Source of the DNA: Burkholderia sp. BCC0322
Lineage (GTDB): Bacteria; Pseudomonadota; Gammaproteobacteria; Burkholderiales; Burkholderiaceae
DNA length: 64,000 bases
Direction of reading: 5' to 3'
Assembly (NCBI RefSeq): GCF_902833045.1
Contig: NZ_CADFDU010000010.1
Location: 1 to 64,000, forward strand
The notes below the pieces were generated by a model. The model had not been told where the DNA came from and made no database searches. It worked only from the letters and a program-made list of their open reading frames with translations. Made by a program: the position numbers and the translations under genes. Positions within the stretch are counted from its first letter, which is position 1. Each line of letters begins with the position of its first letter. This document shows positions 28,487 through 38,170 of this stretch, piece after piece.

Positions 28487-28954
28487 ATGAGCGAGGCGCA
28501 CGTATCGGTCGATGTCGCGCAGCAGGCGCGTTTCTGTTTCGAAGTGGCTTTTGCCGGCACGACGCTGGCGCCGGTGCTGACCGACGAGCCGCCGCCGCTC
28601 GGCGACGGACGCGGGCCGAACCCGATCCGGTTGTTGGCCGCGGCCGTCGCGACCTGCCTCGCGGCGAGCCTGCTGTTCGCGCTGGAAAAGCAGCGTGTCG
28701 ATCCGCACCCGGTTGCCGCGCATATCGACGTCGACATGGTGCAGAACGAAGCAGGCAGGGTGCGGGTGGGCGCGATGTCGGTACGGCTGTCGATCGGCAA
28801 GACGTGGGCCGATCTCGCGGCAGCGACGCGCGTGCTCGATCAGTTCGATGCGTACTGCGTACTGACGGCGAGCCTGCGCGAAGGCATCCCGGTTTCGGTC
28901 GACCTGTGCGACGTGAACGGCGCGGCGCTCGAATACGTGGCGACGGACGCGTGA
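28487..28954 (+). CDS. OsmC-family protein
   Basis: A 155-residue OsmC/Ohr-fold protein starting at ATG 28487. It has the family pattern of an N-terminal beta layer, then PNPIRLLAAAVATCLAASLLFALEKQ with the first redox cysteine at the helix start, and a second cysteine later (DAYCVLTASLREGIPVSV). OsmC and Ohr proteins reduce organic hydroperoxides with this cysteine pair. It lies 83 bases after the ftsH-like gene on the same strand and convergent with otsA, in a group of stress functions. Confidence 0.86.
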   Translation: MSEAHVSVDVAQQARFCFEVAFAGTTLAPVLTDEPPPLGDGRGPNPIRLLAAAVATCLAASLLFALEKQRVDPHPVAAHIDVDMVQNEAGRVRVGAMSVRLSIGKTWADLAAATRVLDQFDAYCVLTASLREGIPVSVDLCDVNGAALEYVATDA

Positions 28955-28961
28955 AAGCGCG

Positions 28962-30368
28962 TCAGGATTCGGTCGCGGCCGCGACCTCGGCTGCTTCGGC
29001 GAGCGCGTCGAGAAAGCGCGTGCGCCACCAGTGCACGTCGGTCTTGCGCACGATCGCCATCAACGCCGCGTGACGCTCGCGGCGCTCTTCGAGCGGCATC
29101 GCGAGCGCGCGCTGGATCGCCTGCGCGGTGCCTTGCGTGTCGTACGGATTGACGAGCAGCGCCGGCTTCAACTGCTCGGCCGCACCGGCGAAACGCGACA
29201 GCACGAGCACGCCCGGGTCGGCTGCGTCCTGCGCGGCGAGGAATTCCTTCGCGACGAGGTTCATCCCGTCGCGCAGCGGCGTGACGAGTGCGACGCGGCT
29301 TGCGCGATAGAGGCCGGGCAAGCGCTTGCGCGCGACGGTGCGGTGAATGTAGCGCATCGGCATCCACTCGAGTTCGCCGTAGTCGCCGTTGATCGCGCCG
29401 CACAGGCTGTCCATCTCGCGCCGCAGGTCGTCGTACGCGCCGAGATCCTCGCGGCTCGGCGCGGCGATCTGGATCAGCGTCGCGCGGTTGCGGTTCTCCG
29501 GATACTGCTCGAGCAACTGGCGGAACGCATGCACGCGCTGCGGCAGCCCCTTCGTGTAGTCGAGCCGGTCGACGCCGACCAGCAACTGGCGGCGCGAATA
29601 CTCGTCGCGCATCCGCTCGAACATGTCGAGGCCGTCGCGATCGCGCGCGAGCGATTCGAACTCGTCGACATTGATGCCGATCGGGAACGCGCCGGCCGAC
29701 AGCGTGCGGCCGAACGCGCGCAGGCGGCCGTCCGGCAGCCGCGCGGCGCCGGCTTCCGCTTCGACGTAATGCTCGAAGTGGAGGAGATCCGACTCGGTCT
29801 GGAAGCCGACGAGATCGTACGCGAACAGCGAGCGCATCAGCCATTCGTGTTCCGGGATCGCGGCCATGATCGGCGGCGGCGGCATCGGGATGTGCAGGAA
29901 GAAACCGATCGGATTCGTGCAGCCCATCGCGCGCAATTCGGCGGCGAGCGGAATCAGCTGGTAGTCGTGGACCCAGATGGTGTCGTCGGGCCGCAGCAGC
30001 GTGCGCAGCTTGCGCGCGAACAGCTGGTTGACGCGCCGGTAGCCGTCGGCGAAGCGGCGGTCGAACTGCGCGAGATCGAGCCGGTAGTGAAACACCGGCC
30101 ACAGCACGTTGTTCGAATAACCGAGGTAATACGCGTCGTAATCCTGCGGGTCGAGATCGATCGTCGCGAGCTGGATGCCGCCGACGTTCTGGATCTGCAC
30201 CTCTTCGCCATGCGTAGGCTGATCGTCGCCGCCGCGTAGCCTTCCGCTCCAGCCGAACCAGACGCCGCCGGATTCCTGCAGGCTGTCTTTCACGGCGACG
30301 GCGAGCCCGCCGGCCGCGGCTTTACGAGGATCTGCGATGCGATTGGATACGACGACGAGTCGGCTCAC
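28962..30368 (-). CDS. otsA: Alpha,alpha-trehalose-phosphate synthase (UDP-forming)
   Basis: A 468-residue GT20 glycosyltransferase that makes trehalose-6-phosphate from UDP-glucose and glucose-6-phosphate. The GTG at 30368 is chosen because AGGAG lies five bases upstream and the product then starts with the canonical SRLVVVSNRIA. Other family motifs are GWSGR, WPVFHYR, VHDYQLIPLA, GFFLHIPMP, the catalytic VGVDRLDYTKGLPQR and TPLRDGMNLVAKEF. No otsB phosphatase is adjacent in the window. The product protects against osmotic and heat stress, fitting the neighbouring OsmC and FtsH genes. Confidence 0.95.
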   Translation of the reverse strand: MSRLVVVSNRIADPRKAAAGGLAVAVKDSLQESGGVWFGWSGRLRGGDDQPTHGEEVQIQNVGGIQLATIDLDPQDYDAYYLGYSNNVLWPVFHYRLDLAQFDRRFADGYRRVNQLFARKLRTLLRPDDTIWVHDYQLIPLAAELRAMGCTNPIGFFLHIPMPPPPIMAAIPEHEWLMRSLFAYDLVGFQTESDLLHFEHYVEAEAGAARLPDGRLRAFGRTLSAGAFPIGINVDEFESLARDRDGLDMFERMRDEYSRRQLLVGVDRLDYTKGLPQRVHAFRQLLEQYPENRNRATLIQIAAPSREDLGAYDDLRREMDSLCGAINGDYGELEWMPMRYIHRTVARKRLPGLYRASRVALVTPLRDGMNLVAKEFLAAQDAADPGVLVLSRFAGAAEQLKPALLVNPYDTQGTAQAIQRALAMPLEERRERHAALMAIVRKTDVHWWRTRFLDALAEAAEVAAATES

Positions 30369-30984
30369 CAGCTCTCCTGACGATTGTTGGGGGAAAGGTT
30401 CGTGCGGCCGTGGCGCGAGAAACAGACGCCGCCATCGACGCGCGGTGCGCGCGGCGATGAGGCCGCAATGCGATCGGACGGGAGTCAGGGCACGCGATTC
30501 GCCGTCCGACCGGGGAGTGCTTTTTTTAGCATACTCGTCATTCGTGCGTTTTAAAAGTCTGCGTCGGCGGGCGATGCGCGGGCGAATGCTGCGCGATCTC
30601 CCTGTCGCCGATGTGGCAACGCACGATGCACGGGCGGGATCGAAACTTGCGCAACGCCGCAAGCGCAGCGTGCGCGATGCGATGCGCAACAGCGCGCATC
30701 ACGGGCGATCGTGCGTGGCGATGCGCAGGTCAGGATGTGAAGGTCAGGACGCACGCACGAGGCCGCGCCGGTCGACAGAGACGACCGTCGAGGCTGCGGC
30801 TCTACGCACGGCGCTACCCGTATGCGTGACGCGGATCGGCGAAGCGCGACGTCGTGGATAAGAACCCGCTGCGCCGGACGGAGACGATGCGCAGCAGCAC
30901 CGCGCGCATCGCGCGGTGCGCACACGCGTGACGCAGGCAGTGCGGCGGCACGGCGTGCGCATCGTCGCCTCGTTGCGGTATCGA
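30369..30984. other. Intergenic region between otsA and the chemoreceptor gene
   Basis: A 616-base gap. The AT-rich stretch at about 30520-30555 (GTGCTTTTTTTAGCATACTC) probably holds the otsA promoter. A perfect hairpin at 30897-30919 lies near the end of the chemoreceptor gene. Open frames in between are repetitive-codon shadows; I see no gene. Confidence 0.45.
30897..30919 (-). terminator. Hairpin downstream of the chemoreceptor gene
   Basis: GCACCGCGCG and CGCGCGGTGC form a perfect 10-bp stem with a three-base loop, 66 bases beyond the chemoreceptor stop codon. It has no T-tract, so it is a moderate candidate. Confidence 0.5.
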
Positions 30985-32619
30985 TTACGCGGTGGCCGGC
31001 TGCCAGTGATGCGCGGCGGGCGCTTGCGCGTACGCGCCCGGCGACGTCACGTGCGTGCCGGACGGCATCCGGAACGCGGCAACCGTTTCGGACAGCTCGC
31101 GGCCTTGCGCCTCGAGCGACTTCGATGCGGCCGCGGCCTGCTCGACGAGCGCCGCGTTCTGCTGCGTCGTCTCGTCCATCTGCGTGATCGTCAGGTTCAC
31201 CTGGTCGATGCCGCGGCTTTGCTCCGCCGACGCGGCCGCGATCTCGCCCATGATGTCCGTCACGCGCGCCACGGCCTGCGTGACGTCGGACATCGTCTTG
31301 CCGGCTTCGCCCGCGAGTTCGGAGCCGTCGCGGATCGTCTGCACCGACGCGGAGATCAGTTCCTTGATCTCCTTCGCAGCCGTGGACGAACGTTGCGCGA
31401 GGTTGCGCACCTCGCTTGCGACGACCGCGAAACCGCGCCCCTGTTCGCCTGCGCGAGCGGCTTCGACGGCCGCGTTCAGCGCGAGGATGTTGGTCTGGAA
31501 CGCGATGCCTTCGATGATGCCGGTGATGTCGGCGATCTTCGACGAGCTGTGGCCGATTTCCGTCATCGTCTCGACCACGCGGCCGACCACCGAGCTGCCG
31601 CGCTGCGCGACGTCCGATGCGTTCGCGGCGAGCGAGCTGGCCTGTTGCGCGTTCTCCGCGTTCAATCGCACCGTCGACGTGAATTCCTCCATCGTCGCGG
31701 CGGTTTCCTGCAGCGACGCGGCCTGTTCCTCGGTGCGCTGGCTCAGATCGAGGTTGCCCGACGCGATCTCGCCGACCGCATGCGCGATGCTGTTCGACGA
31801 ATCGCGCACGCGGCCGACGATGCCGATCAATCGCTCGTTCATCGTTCGCAATGCTTCGAGCAGATCGCGCGTCTCGTCGTTGCCGCTCACCTCGATGCGG
31901 CTGCCGAGATCGCCGTTCGCGACCGTGCGTGCGACGTCCACGGCCGAGCCGATCGGCGTCGTGATCTTGCGCGTCAGCCACAGGCCGCCGCATGCCGCGA
32001 CCGCGACGGCGATCAGGCAGATCCCGGCCAGCAGGTTGCGCTCCATCACATAGCGATCCGCGAATTGCTGCGCGATCGCGAGTTCGCGTTCATGCGTATA
32101 GGTCGCGTAGGCATCGGTTGCGCGCACCAGTTGCGCGAGCAGTGGCCGGCAGTTGTCGTCGATGTCGGCGATCGCCTCGTCTTTCTTGCCGGCCTGCGCG
32201 AGCCCGACGATGCGCAGCGCGACGGGCCCGTAGCTGCCTTCGATGCGCACGATGTCGGCCACCAGTTCGCGCGCACGATCGGAGGTGTCGGTCGCGTTCG
32301 CCATCATGTCCTTGAGCTTCGCGAGATGGTCTTGCACGTCCTTGTGCGCCCGGTTCACCTCGGCCAGTTCGAGCTCGAGGTCGGACGGCTTGGTCACGAG
32401 TACGAGGTTGCGCGCGGCAATCGCGCGCCGGTCGACCGCGGTGCGGATTTGCGCGGAAAGGGTCGCCCGCGCATTGATGCCGTTCATGTAGCGGGAAAAC
32501 TCGGCGTTCGTATCGGATAGCGCCTTGAGTGCCATGCCCGAGACGATCACGACGACCGCTGCGAGCAGGCCGAAGCCGCCAAGGAGTTTTGTTTTGATGC
32601 TCATTCTGGCGATTTTCAC
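30985..32619 (-). CDS. Methyl-accepting chemotaxis protein
   Basis: A 544-residue chemoreceptor from GTG 32619 (an in-frame ATG at 32604 is the alternative). The layout is TM1 (about 12-30), a periplasmic four-helix-bundle ligand domain, TM2 (about 192-210, [16 protein letters not shown]), a HAMP linker, and a long cytoplasmic coiled coil. The signalling tip reads [20 protein letters not shown] then [15 protein letters not shown]. Glutamine/glutamate methylation heptads flank it. It ends without a CheR-tethering pentapeptide. It belongs to the Tsr-like group common in Burkholderia. A consensus FNR/Anr site 157 bases upstream suggests induction at low oxygen. Confidence 0.92.
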   Translation of the reverse strand: MKIARMSIKTKLLGGFGLLAAVVVIVSGMALKALSDTNAEFSRYMNGINARATLSAQIRTAVDRRAIAARNLVLVTKPSDLELELAEVNRAHKDVQDHLAKLKDMMANATDTSDRARELVADIVRIEGSYGPVALRIVGLAQAGKKDEAIADIDDNCRPLLAQLVRATDAYATYTHERELAIAQQFADRYVMERNLLAGICLIAVAVAACGGLWLTRKITTPIGSAVDVARTVANGDLGSRIEVSGNDETRDLLEALRTMNERLIGIVGRVRDSSNSIAHAVGEIASGNLDLSQRTEEQAASLQETAATMEEFTSTVRLNAENAQQASSLAANASDVAQRGSSVVGRVVETMTEIGHSSSKIADITGIIEGIAFQTNILALNAAVEAARAGEQGRGFAVVASEVRNLAQRSSTAAKEIKELISASVQTIRDGSELAGEAGKTMSDVTQAVARVTDIMGEIAAASAEQSRGIDQVNLTITQMDETTQQNAALVEQAAAASKSLEAQGRELSETVAAFRMPSGTHVTSPGAYAQAPAAHHWQPATA

Positions 32620-33071
32620 AGTGTGCCTCTGTGCGTGTGGTTAACGAATTGAAATTATTGTTCGACCAGATGCGGGCTCGTGCCGGCATTAACGGGTATA
32701 CCGGATGATTCTTTACCCTTCGAAAACCCTGATATTAGTTTTTTTAGCGCTGGAATCGTTGTCGGGTGGGCGTCTTTGATTTTGATCAAGAATCGCTGGA
32801 GTGCCCGTGATTAAAAGGTTTATACGTGGAATTTGAAACCGGTTTTCTTTGGTGAAACAAAAGCTGTCGTTTTGCTAATAATCGTATGATGAATTTGTTT
32901 CGATTTATGGATGAATGCCGGAATTTGGCTTTGGCTGAATCGGGTAGGGAACCGGTTCGCGTCGTCGGCGAGTGCCGCGCGATTGCCGGTAATGGCGGAT
33001 GAACGGAATGTCGCGGCGGACTGGGGGCGCCGGAAAAAGGCCCGCGGCGGGCGCCGCGAGCCGTGCGAGGG
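32620..33071. other. AT-rich intergenic region with the chemoreceptor promoter
   Basis: A 452-base gap between the ends of the chemoreceptor promoter region and the ZnuD-like gene. The stretch 32640-32910 is strikingly AT-rich for this window and contains the FNR-type box at 32776-32789. No gene is supported. Confidence 0.55.
32776..32789 (-). promoter_or_regulatory. FNR/Anr-type box upstream of the chemoreceptor gene
   Basis: TTGATTTTGATCAA is an exact match to the FNR/Anr consensus TTGAT-N4-ATCAA. It lies in the AT-rich promoter region, 157 bases upstream of the start codon of the chemoreceptor. It predicts control by an oxygen-sensing Crp/Fnr-family regulator. Confidence 0.65.
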
Positions 33072-35150
33072 TCAGAACGTGGTGCGCAACCCGGCCATCA
33101 CGCTGCGGCCGCCTTGCGGTGCGAAGCCGCGTACGACCGAGGTCGAATAGCGGATCTCCTGGTTCGTCAGGTTGTCGCCACGCAGGTAAGCGAGCCAGTG
33201 CGTCGGGCCGACGCGGAACTTGTAGGAGAGCATCACGCCGAGCGACGTGTAGCCGTCCGTCGAAAAGTCGTTGTCGGGCACGCGATGCTGCGACCACGCA
33301 TGCGTGACTTGCGCGCGTGCGCCGAACGGGCCGTAGCCGTAGTCGGCCGCGAGCGTCGCGCGCAGCGGCGCGATGCGCGGCAGCGGCTGGCCCGTGTCGA
33401 CGTTGCGTGCATGCGTGTATTCGGCCGTCAGTTCCAGGTCGACCGTATGGCCGCGCCGCGCGAAGGCGCGCCACTTGCCGTCCAGCTCGATGCCGTAGAA
33501 CTCGGCACGCACGCCGCGGTAGATCGCCTCGTTGAGCGAGCCGTCGGTACCGGGCGCGACCGGTTCGCCGTCGTCGTTCACCACGCGGCCCGTGTTGTAC
33601 TCGGTCAGGTAGTTCGAGAAGCGGTTGTAGAACACGCCGACGCTGCCGCGATTCGGGCCGCTCGCGTAGCGCAGCGACAGGTCGGTCGACACGGCCTTTT
33701 CCTTCGACGCGCTCGGGTTGCCGATCAGGAACTGGCCGGTCGCATCGTGCGGGCCGTTCGAATACAGCTCGTAGAAGGTCGGCGCGCGCTCGGTGTACGC
33801 GACGTTGGCCGCCACCGACCATACGGGCGTCAGCGAGAACAGCGCGCCGGCCGACAGGCTGCCCGCGTTGAATTCGCGCGGCTGCGCCCCCGCGAATTTC
33901 TCGACGCCGGCCGGATCGGGATCGACCTTCACGTGCTCGAAGCGGCCGCCGAGGCTCAGCTTGAGCGCCGGGACGACCTGCCATTCCTCGAGGCCGAACA
34001 GCGCGACGCTGTTCGTGCGCGTGGACGGCACCAGCATCTCGTCGCCCAGCGCGGAGAACGTGTTCTGGCCGAACTGCACGCCGATCGCGCCTTCGAACGG
34101 GCCGATCTTGCGATGCGTTGCCTCGATGCGCGCCTCGTAGCCGCGATTGCGGAAGGTGGTCGCGGTCTCGCCGTTGTCCACTTCCTTGTGGCGATAGTCG
34201 GTGTACGCGAAGTCGAATTTCAGCTTCGTGAACGGCCCGCTCAGGTTGCGCACCTCGGACGCGAGCGCAAGGCGCTCCTGGCGCATCCGCAGCCGCACGT
34301 CGCTTTCCGCGACGGAGCCGTAATTCGATTCGTAGCCGCTGTAGGACAGGCCCGCGAAGCCGTCCGCCCACGTGTACGACGCGCCCACCGAGCCGCCGTG
34401 CACGCGGCCGTCGCTGTTCGGTACGTTGCCTTCCGGCTGCGGCGTGTCGGGGCCGTCGATCGCGCGTTGCGCGCTGCTGCGTGCGTAGCCGGGAATCCGC
34501 AGCTTGCTCATTTCGCGGTCGAACGCATCGACGTGGAATGCGAAGCGGCCATTGCCGCCTTCGACTTGCGCGGCGCCCGCGCGCACCGAGTTCGCGCCGC
34601 CGTAGCGCGCGTCGAGCGCCCCCGTCACGCCCTCGATCGCTTCGCGCGGAATCCGGTTGTCGATCGTGTTGACGACCCCGCCCACCGCGTTGCCGCCGTA
34701 CAGCAGCGCGGCCGGGCCGCGCACGATCTCGACGCGTTCGATCGACAGCGGATCCTGCGGCACCGCATGGTCGTACGACAGCGACGACGCGTCGTAGGCC
34801 GCGACGCCATTCTGAAGCAGCCGGATCCGGTCGCCGTCCATCCCGCGGATGATCGGGCGGCCGACCATCGGCCCGTAGGTGGTGGTCGATACGCCGGGCA
34901 GCCCGTTGAGCGTCTCGCCGAGCGAATCGGCCTGGCGGCGTGTCAGCGCATCGCCGGAAAGCTGGACGGTCGGCGCGATCAGCTCATGGTCGCCAAGCGG
35001 GTTCGCGGTCACGAAGATCGGGGCGAGCGTGGTGGTCGGTGGCGTGCCGGACACGGCGGGCGTATCGGTCTGCGCGTGCGCGACGGCGGCGAACAACATC
35101 AGCGAAAGGGACGAGAGCGGGCGAAGCGGTAGACGAGGGAGGTCGCGCAT
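33072..35150 (-). CDS. znuD: TonB-dependent outer-membrane receptor, ZnuD-like (zinc uptake)
   Basis: A 692-residue receptor with a signal peptide (MRDLPRLPLRPLSSLSLMLFAAVAHA), a TonB box region (APIFVTANPLGDHE), a plug (NGLPGVSTTTYGPMVGRPIIRGMDG, then VEIVRGPAALLYGG) and a beta-barrel ending in GLRTTF. The plug style matches ZnuD-type zinc/heme receptors. A histidine-containing loop (RHKEVDNGE, YDHAVPQ) could bind metal. A Zur-like 23-bp palindrome lies about 160 bases upstream, supporting derepression under zinc starvation. Heme or another metal remains an alternative substrate. Confidence 0.85.
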   Translation of the reverse strand: MRDLPRLPLRPLSSLSLMLFAAVAHAQTDTPAVSGTPPTTTLAPIFVTANPLGDHELIAPTVQLSGDALTRRQADSLGETLNGLPGVSTTTYGPMVGRPIIRGMDGDRIRLLQNGVAAYDASSLSYDHAVPQDPLSIERVEIVRGPAALLYGGNAVGGVVNTIDNRIPREAIEGVTGALDARYGGANSVRAGAAQVEGGNGRFAFHVDAFDREMSKLRIPGYARSSAQRAIDGPDTPQPEGNVPNSDGRVHGGSVGASYTWADGFAGLSYSGYESNYGSVAESDVRLRMRQERLALASEVRNLSGPFTKLKFDFAYTDYRHKEVDNGETATTFRNRGYEARIEATHRKIGPFEGAIGVQFGQNTFSALGDEMLVPSTRTNSVALFGLEEWQVVPALKLSLGGRFEHVKVDPDPAGVEKFAGAQPREFNAGSLSAGALFSLTPVWSVAANVAYTERAPTFYELYSNGPHDATGQFLIGNPSASKEKAVSTDLSLRYASGPNRGSVGVFYNRFSNYLTEYNTGRVVNDDGEPVAPGTDGSLNEAIYRGVRAEFYGIELDGKWRAFARRGHTVDLELTAEYTHARNVDTGQPLPRIAPLRATLAADYGYGPFGARAQVTHAWSQHRVPDNDFSTDGYTSLGVMLSYKFRVGPTHWLAYLRGDNLTNQEIRYSTSVVRGFAPQGGRSVMAGLRTTF

Positions 35151-35724
35151 GGTCGGTGAATCGGTTGGAATCGGATCGGATAACGAGCGATGCGGGTCAC
35201 GGCTGGATACGATATATTGTTGCGTCTGCGACGCGCAGTGACCCTTTGGAACAGGGCTCGACGAGGCTCGGCCACCCGGAGTGGAACGGAGCCAGGCGGA
35301 CGAGCACGCGAAATGATATGTTATATCATTTCAAAATCCAAGCCGGATGACAGGATCCTGTCGGGTTTCTGTCGGATGGGTGAAATGGCAGCGGGAGCGG
35401 CGGGGTGCGCCCGCGCGGGGCTCTGTCCGGACATCCAGGTCGTGAAAACCTGGCCGGAACGCTTATCCGTTGACCACGTCGAGGCCGCCGCCCGCTGCTG
35501 TGCGACGGCGACGGTCCGCTGTTCCAGTGGCGCGACGGGTACCGGCAGTTCTTCCAGGACGAATCGCGCGGCCCCTGACGACGCGCGATCCGGCGTCGCG
35601 CCCCGGTGCGACGCCTTGAAGCGGCGGCCATCGCCGTGCATCGTCCCGTGCGTTGATACGTATCAACGTCGTTCGATTCCGAATCCGGATACTGGATCGC
35701 CTACCGACCAGGCAGGAGCGACCC
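35151..35724. other. Divergent intergenic region between znuD-like and alcohol dehydrogenase genes
   Basis: A 574-base gap with no supported gene. It contains the Zur-like palindrome at 35310-35332 and, nearer the receptor gene, an AT-rich GATACGATATATTGTTG stretch at about 35207-35223 that could be its -10 region. Confidence 0.5.
35310..35332. promoter_or_regulatory. Zur-box-like palindrome
   Basis: Arms GAAATGATAT (35310-35319) and ATATCATTTC (35323-35332) are perfectly complementary around GTT. Length, symmetry and the GAAATG...CATTTC ends closely match the proteobacterial Zur operator. It is about 160 bases upstream of the ZnuD-like gene and 390 bases upstream of the divergent zinc alcohol dehydrogenase gene. 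Confidence 0.75.
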
Positions 35725-36753
35725 ATGACTCAAACCATGAAAGCGGCCGTCGTGCACGCATTCGGCGAACCGCTACGCATCGAGGAGGTGCCCGTGCCGA
35801 CGCCGGGGCCCGGCCAGATCCTCGTCAACATCCAGGCATCGGGCGTGTGCCATACCGATCTGCACGCGGCCGACGGCGACTGGCCGGTCAAGCCGTCGCT
35901 GCCGTTCATTCCGGGCCATGAAGGCGTGGGCATCGTCGCGGCGGTCGGCGCGGGCGTCACGCATGTGCGCGAAGGGGATCGCGTGGGCGTGCCCTGGCTC
36001 TATACGGCCTGCGGCCATTGCGAGTACTGCCATACGGGCTGGGAAACGCTGTGCCACGGCCAGCAGAACACCGGCTATTCGGTGAACGGCAGCTACGCGG
36101 AATACGTGCTGGCCGATCCCGACTACGTCGGCCATTTGCCCGCGCAGGTTGCGTTCGACGAAATCGCGCCGATCCTGTGCGCGGGCGTCACCGTCTACAA
36201 GGGCATTCGCGTCACCGATACGCGGCCGGGCCAGTGGCTCGCGATCTCCGGTATCGGCGGCCTCGGGCACGTGGCCGTGCAGTATGCGCGCGCGATGGGC
36301 CTGCACGTCGCGGCCATCGACATTTCACCCGACAAGCTCGCGCTGGCGCGGCAGCTCGGCGCACAACTGACGATCGACGCGTCGCTCGACGATCCGGCCA
36401 AGGTCATCCAGAAGGAGATCGGCGGCGCGCACGGCGTGCTCGTCACGGCCGTGTCCCGCAGCGCATTCGCGCAGGCGCTCGGGATGGTGCGGCGCGGCGG
36501 CACGGTGGCGCTGAACGGCTTGCCGCCCGGCGATTTCCCGTTGCCGATCTTCTCGACCGTGCTGAACGGCATCACCGTGCGCGGGTCGATCGTCGGTACG
36601 CGGCGCGACCTGCAGGAATCGCTCGATTTCGCGGCCGACGGCCTGGTGCGCGCGCACATCCATCGCGACCGGCTCGGCAACATCAACGACGTGTTCGCGA
36701 AACTGCGCGCAGGCAAGGTCGACGGGCGCGTCGTGCTGACCGACATGCATTGA
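35725..36753 (+). CDS. adhP: Zinc-dependent alcohol dehydrogenase
   Basis: A 342-residue medium-chain alcohol dehydrogenase that oxidises primary alcohols with NAD. The ATG at 35725 follows GGCAGGAGCGACCC. The catalytic zinc ligands are in SGVCHTDLH (Cys near 40) and GHEGVG (His near 63). The structural zinc is held by the four cysteines in [15 protein letters not shown] (about 94-108). The NAD motif is [13 protein letters not shown] (about 174-186). The sequence matches the AdhP/AdhA tetrameric group. It is divergent from the ZnuD-like receptor. Confidence 0.92.
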   Translation: MTQTMKAAVVHAFGEPLRIEEVPVPTPGPGQILVNIQASGVCHTDLHAADGDWPVKPSLPFIPGHEGVGIVAAVGAGVTHVREGDRVGVPWLYTACGHCEYCHTGWETLCHGQQNTGYSVNGSYAEYVLADPDYVGHLPAQVAFDEIAPILCAGVTVYKGIRVTDTRPGQWLAISGIGGLGHVAVQYARAMGLHVAAIDISPDKLALARQLGAQLTIDASLDDPAKVIQKEIGGAHGVLVTAVSRSAFAQALGMVRRGGTVALNGLPPGDFPLPIFSTVLNGITVRGSIVGTRRDLQESLDFAADGLVRAHIHRDRLGNINDVFAKLRAGKVDGRVVLTDMH

Positions 36754-36802
36754 TGCGATGCACGCGGCGCGCGCCGTCGATGGAGCGACGGCGCCGCGCG
36801 GC

Positions 36803-37234
36803 CTATCGCTCCGCCGGAAACCGCTCCTGCAGCGCATGCAGCCAGCGCGCGACGACATCGAGTTCGTCGTCGGAAAACCCGTCGCACAGCTTGCCGTTGA
36901 GTTCGCGCAGCAGCACGCGCGCACGCTTGAGTGCCGCGTGGCCCTCGTCGGTCAGGTACAGGCGCGTCGCACGGCCGTCGTCCGAATCGGCATGACGCGT
37001 GATCAGGCCGGCTTTCGCCATCCGGTCGGCGAGCCCCGTCATCGCCGACGGCGCAAGCTGCAGCGCGGCGCCGACTTCGCCGATCAGCGCGCCATCCTGT
37101 TTCGCGAGGCAGAACAGCGCGCCGGCCTGCGCGGCGCTCGCGCGCGTCTCGGTCTCCGCCTTGCGGTCGATCCAGCGCTGCACGCGCCGCTGGCCGATGT
37201 TCAACAGGAAAAACAGTCGTCGGTCTTCGCTCAA
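36803..37234 (-). CDS. MarR-family transcriptional regulator
   Basis: A 143-residue winged-helix regulator with the MarR core GEVGAALQLAPSAMTGLADRMAKAGLITRHADSDDGRATRLYLTDEG, covering the recognition helix and wing. The start is a TTG at 37234 that overlaps the stop codon of the upstream hydrolase (TTGA), which indicates translational coupling; no ATG is available near the domain start. Two ATTTCG-N4-CGAAAT palindromes upstream of the hydrolase are the likely autoregulatory operators for this two-gene operon. Confidence 0.85.
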   Translation of the reverse strand: MSEDRRLFFLLNIGQRRVQRWIDRKAETETRASAAQAGALFCLAKQDGALIGEVGAALQLAPSAMTGLADRMAKAGLITRHADSDDGRATRLYLTDEGHAALKRARVLLRELNGKLCDGFSDDELDVVARWLHALQERFPAER

Positions 37235-38148
37235 GCTGGGTTCCCGGCTGCAATGAAAAGGGAGGGACGGCCCGCGGCGCGCGGCGTGTCCAGTGCCTGC
37301 GCGAGCCAGTCGGCCACGCCGGGCCACAGCACGGTGCCGGGGCGGCTGCGGAAGAAGCCCATGTGCCCGACCGGGCCGCTGCCCGCCACGTGCGGATCGA
37401 TCTGGCGGCGTTCGACCGCCGCGCGGGTCAGATAGCTTACCAGCAGCCCGATCGCAGCCGGGTTCGCCCACGGGTCGTCGTCGAAGCCGAGCACGAGGAT
37501 CGGCAACTGCTGTTTCGCGTAACGCTCGGCCGCGCCGAGTGTCGGATCGTCGAAGAAATAGTGCGGCAGCGTCGTCCAGCGGCTCCATTCGCGGAACACG
37601 CCGGCCGGCATGTCCTCGCCGAGCCCGAGCCGCTTGCCGGGCACGTAGCCGAGCAGCGCGGACATCAGCGGGCCGAGCACGCGCAGGATCAGCCGCACTT
37701 TCAGGCGTTCGGCGGCCCGCGCGATCAGCCGCGTGCTGCCCGCATGCGCGGCGACCAGCACGGCCGCGCGCAGGTGCGGTGTGGCGGCGGACAGCCCGAT
37801 CGCATGCCCGCCGACGCTATGCCCGACCGCCAGCAGCGGCAAACCTGCGTACGCCTGTCGCGCCCACGCGGTCGCGGCGCCCACGTCGAGTTCCATCCAG
37901 TCGCGCATGCGGGCCTTCAGCGCGCCCAGGCGCGCGGGCCGCGACGCGCCGATGCCGCGATAGTTGTAGGTGAGCGCCGCAAAGCCGCGTTCGGTCAGGA
38001 AGCGGGCGAAGCCCGCATACAGCCGCTCGGGCACGGCCGTCGCCGGATGGATCAGCACCAGCGCGCGCGGCTCGGCGTCCGGCGACCACAGCGTGCCGCG
38101 CAGCGCGTAGCCGTCGGCGGCGGAAAACTCGATGGGTTGGGCGGTCAC
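37231..38148 (-). CDS. Alpha/beta hydrolase of the MarR-linked operon
   Basis: A 305-residue hydrolase starting at GTG 38148, with GAGGA eight bases upstream; an upstream GTG at 38211 would place the start inside the operator. It shows the strand-turn GRTL-like LIHPATAVPERLY, the lid motif YNYRGIGAS, the nucleophile GHSVGG (Ser near 104), an acidic residue in LGFDDDPW and the histidine in GPVGHMGFFR. This pattern matches the YheT/BioH-like group of predicted esterases/acyltransferases. It overlaps the MarR gene and is presumably controlled by it. Confidence 0.85.
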   Translation of the reverse strand: MTAQPIEFSAADGYALRGTLWSPDAEPRALVLIHPATAVPERLYAGFARFLTERGFAALTYNYRGIGASRPARLGALKARMRDWMELDVGAATAWARQAYAGLPLLAVGHSVGGHAIGLSAATPHLRAAVLVAAHAGSTRLIARAAERLKVRLILRVLGPLMSALLGYVPGKRLGLGEDMPAGVFREWSRWTTLPHYFFDDPTLGAAERYAKQQLPILVLGFDDDPWANPAAIGLLVSYLTRAAVERRQIDPHVAGSGPVGHMGFFRSRPGTVLWPGVADWLAQALDTPRAAGRPSLFIAAGNPA

Positions 38149-38170
38149 GGCGGTCCTCGTTCGGGGAGTT

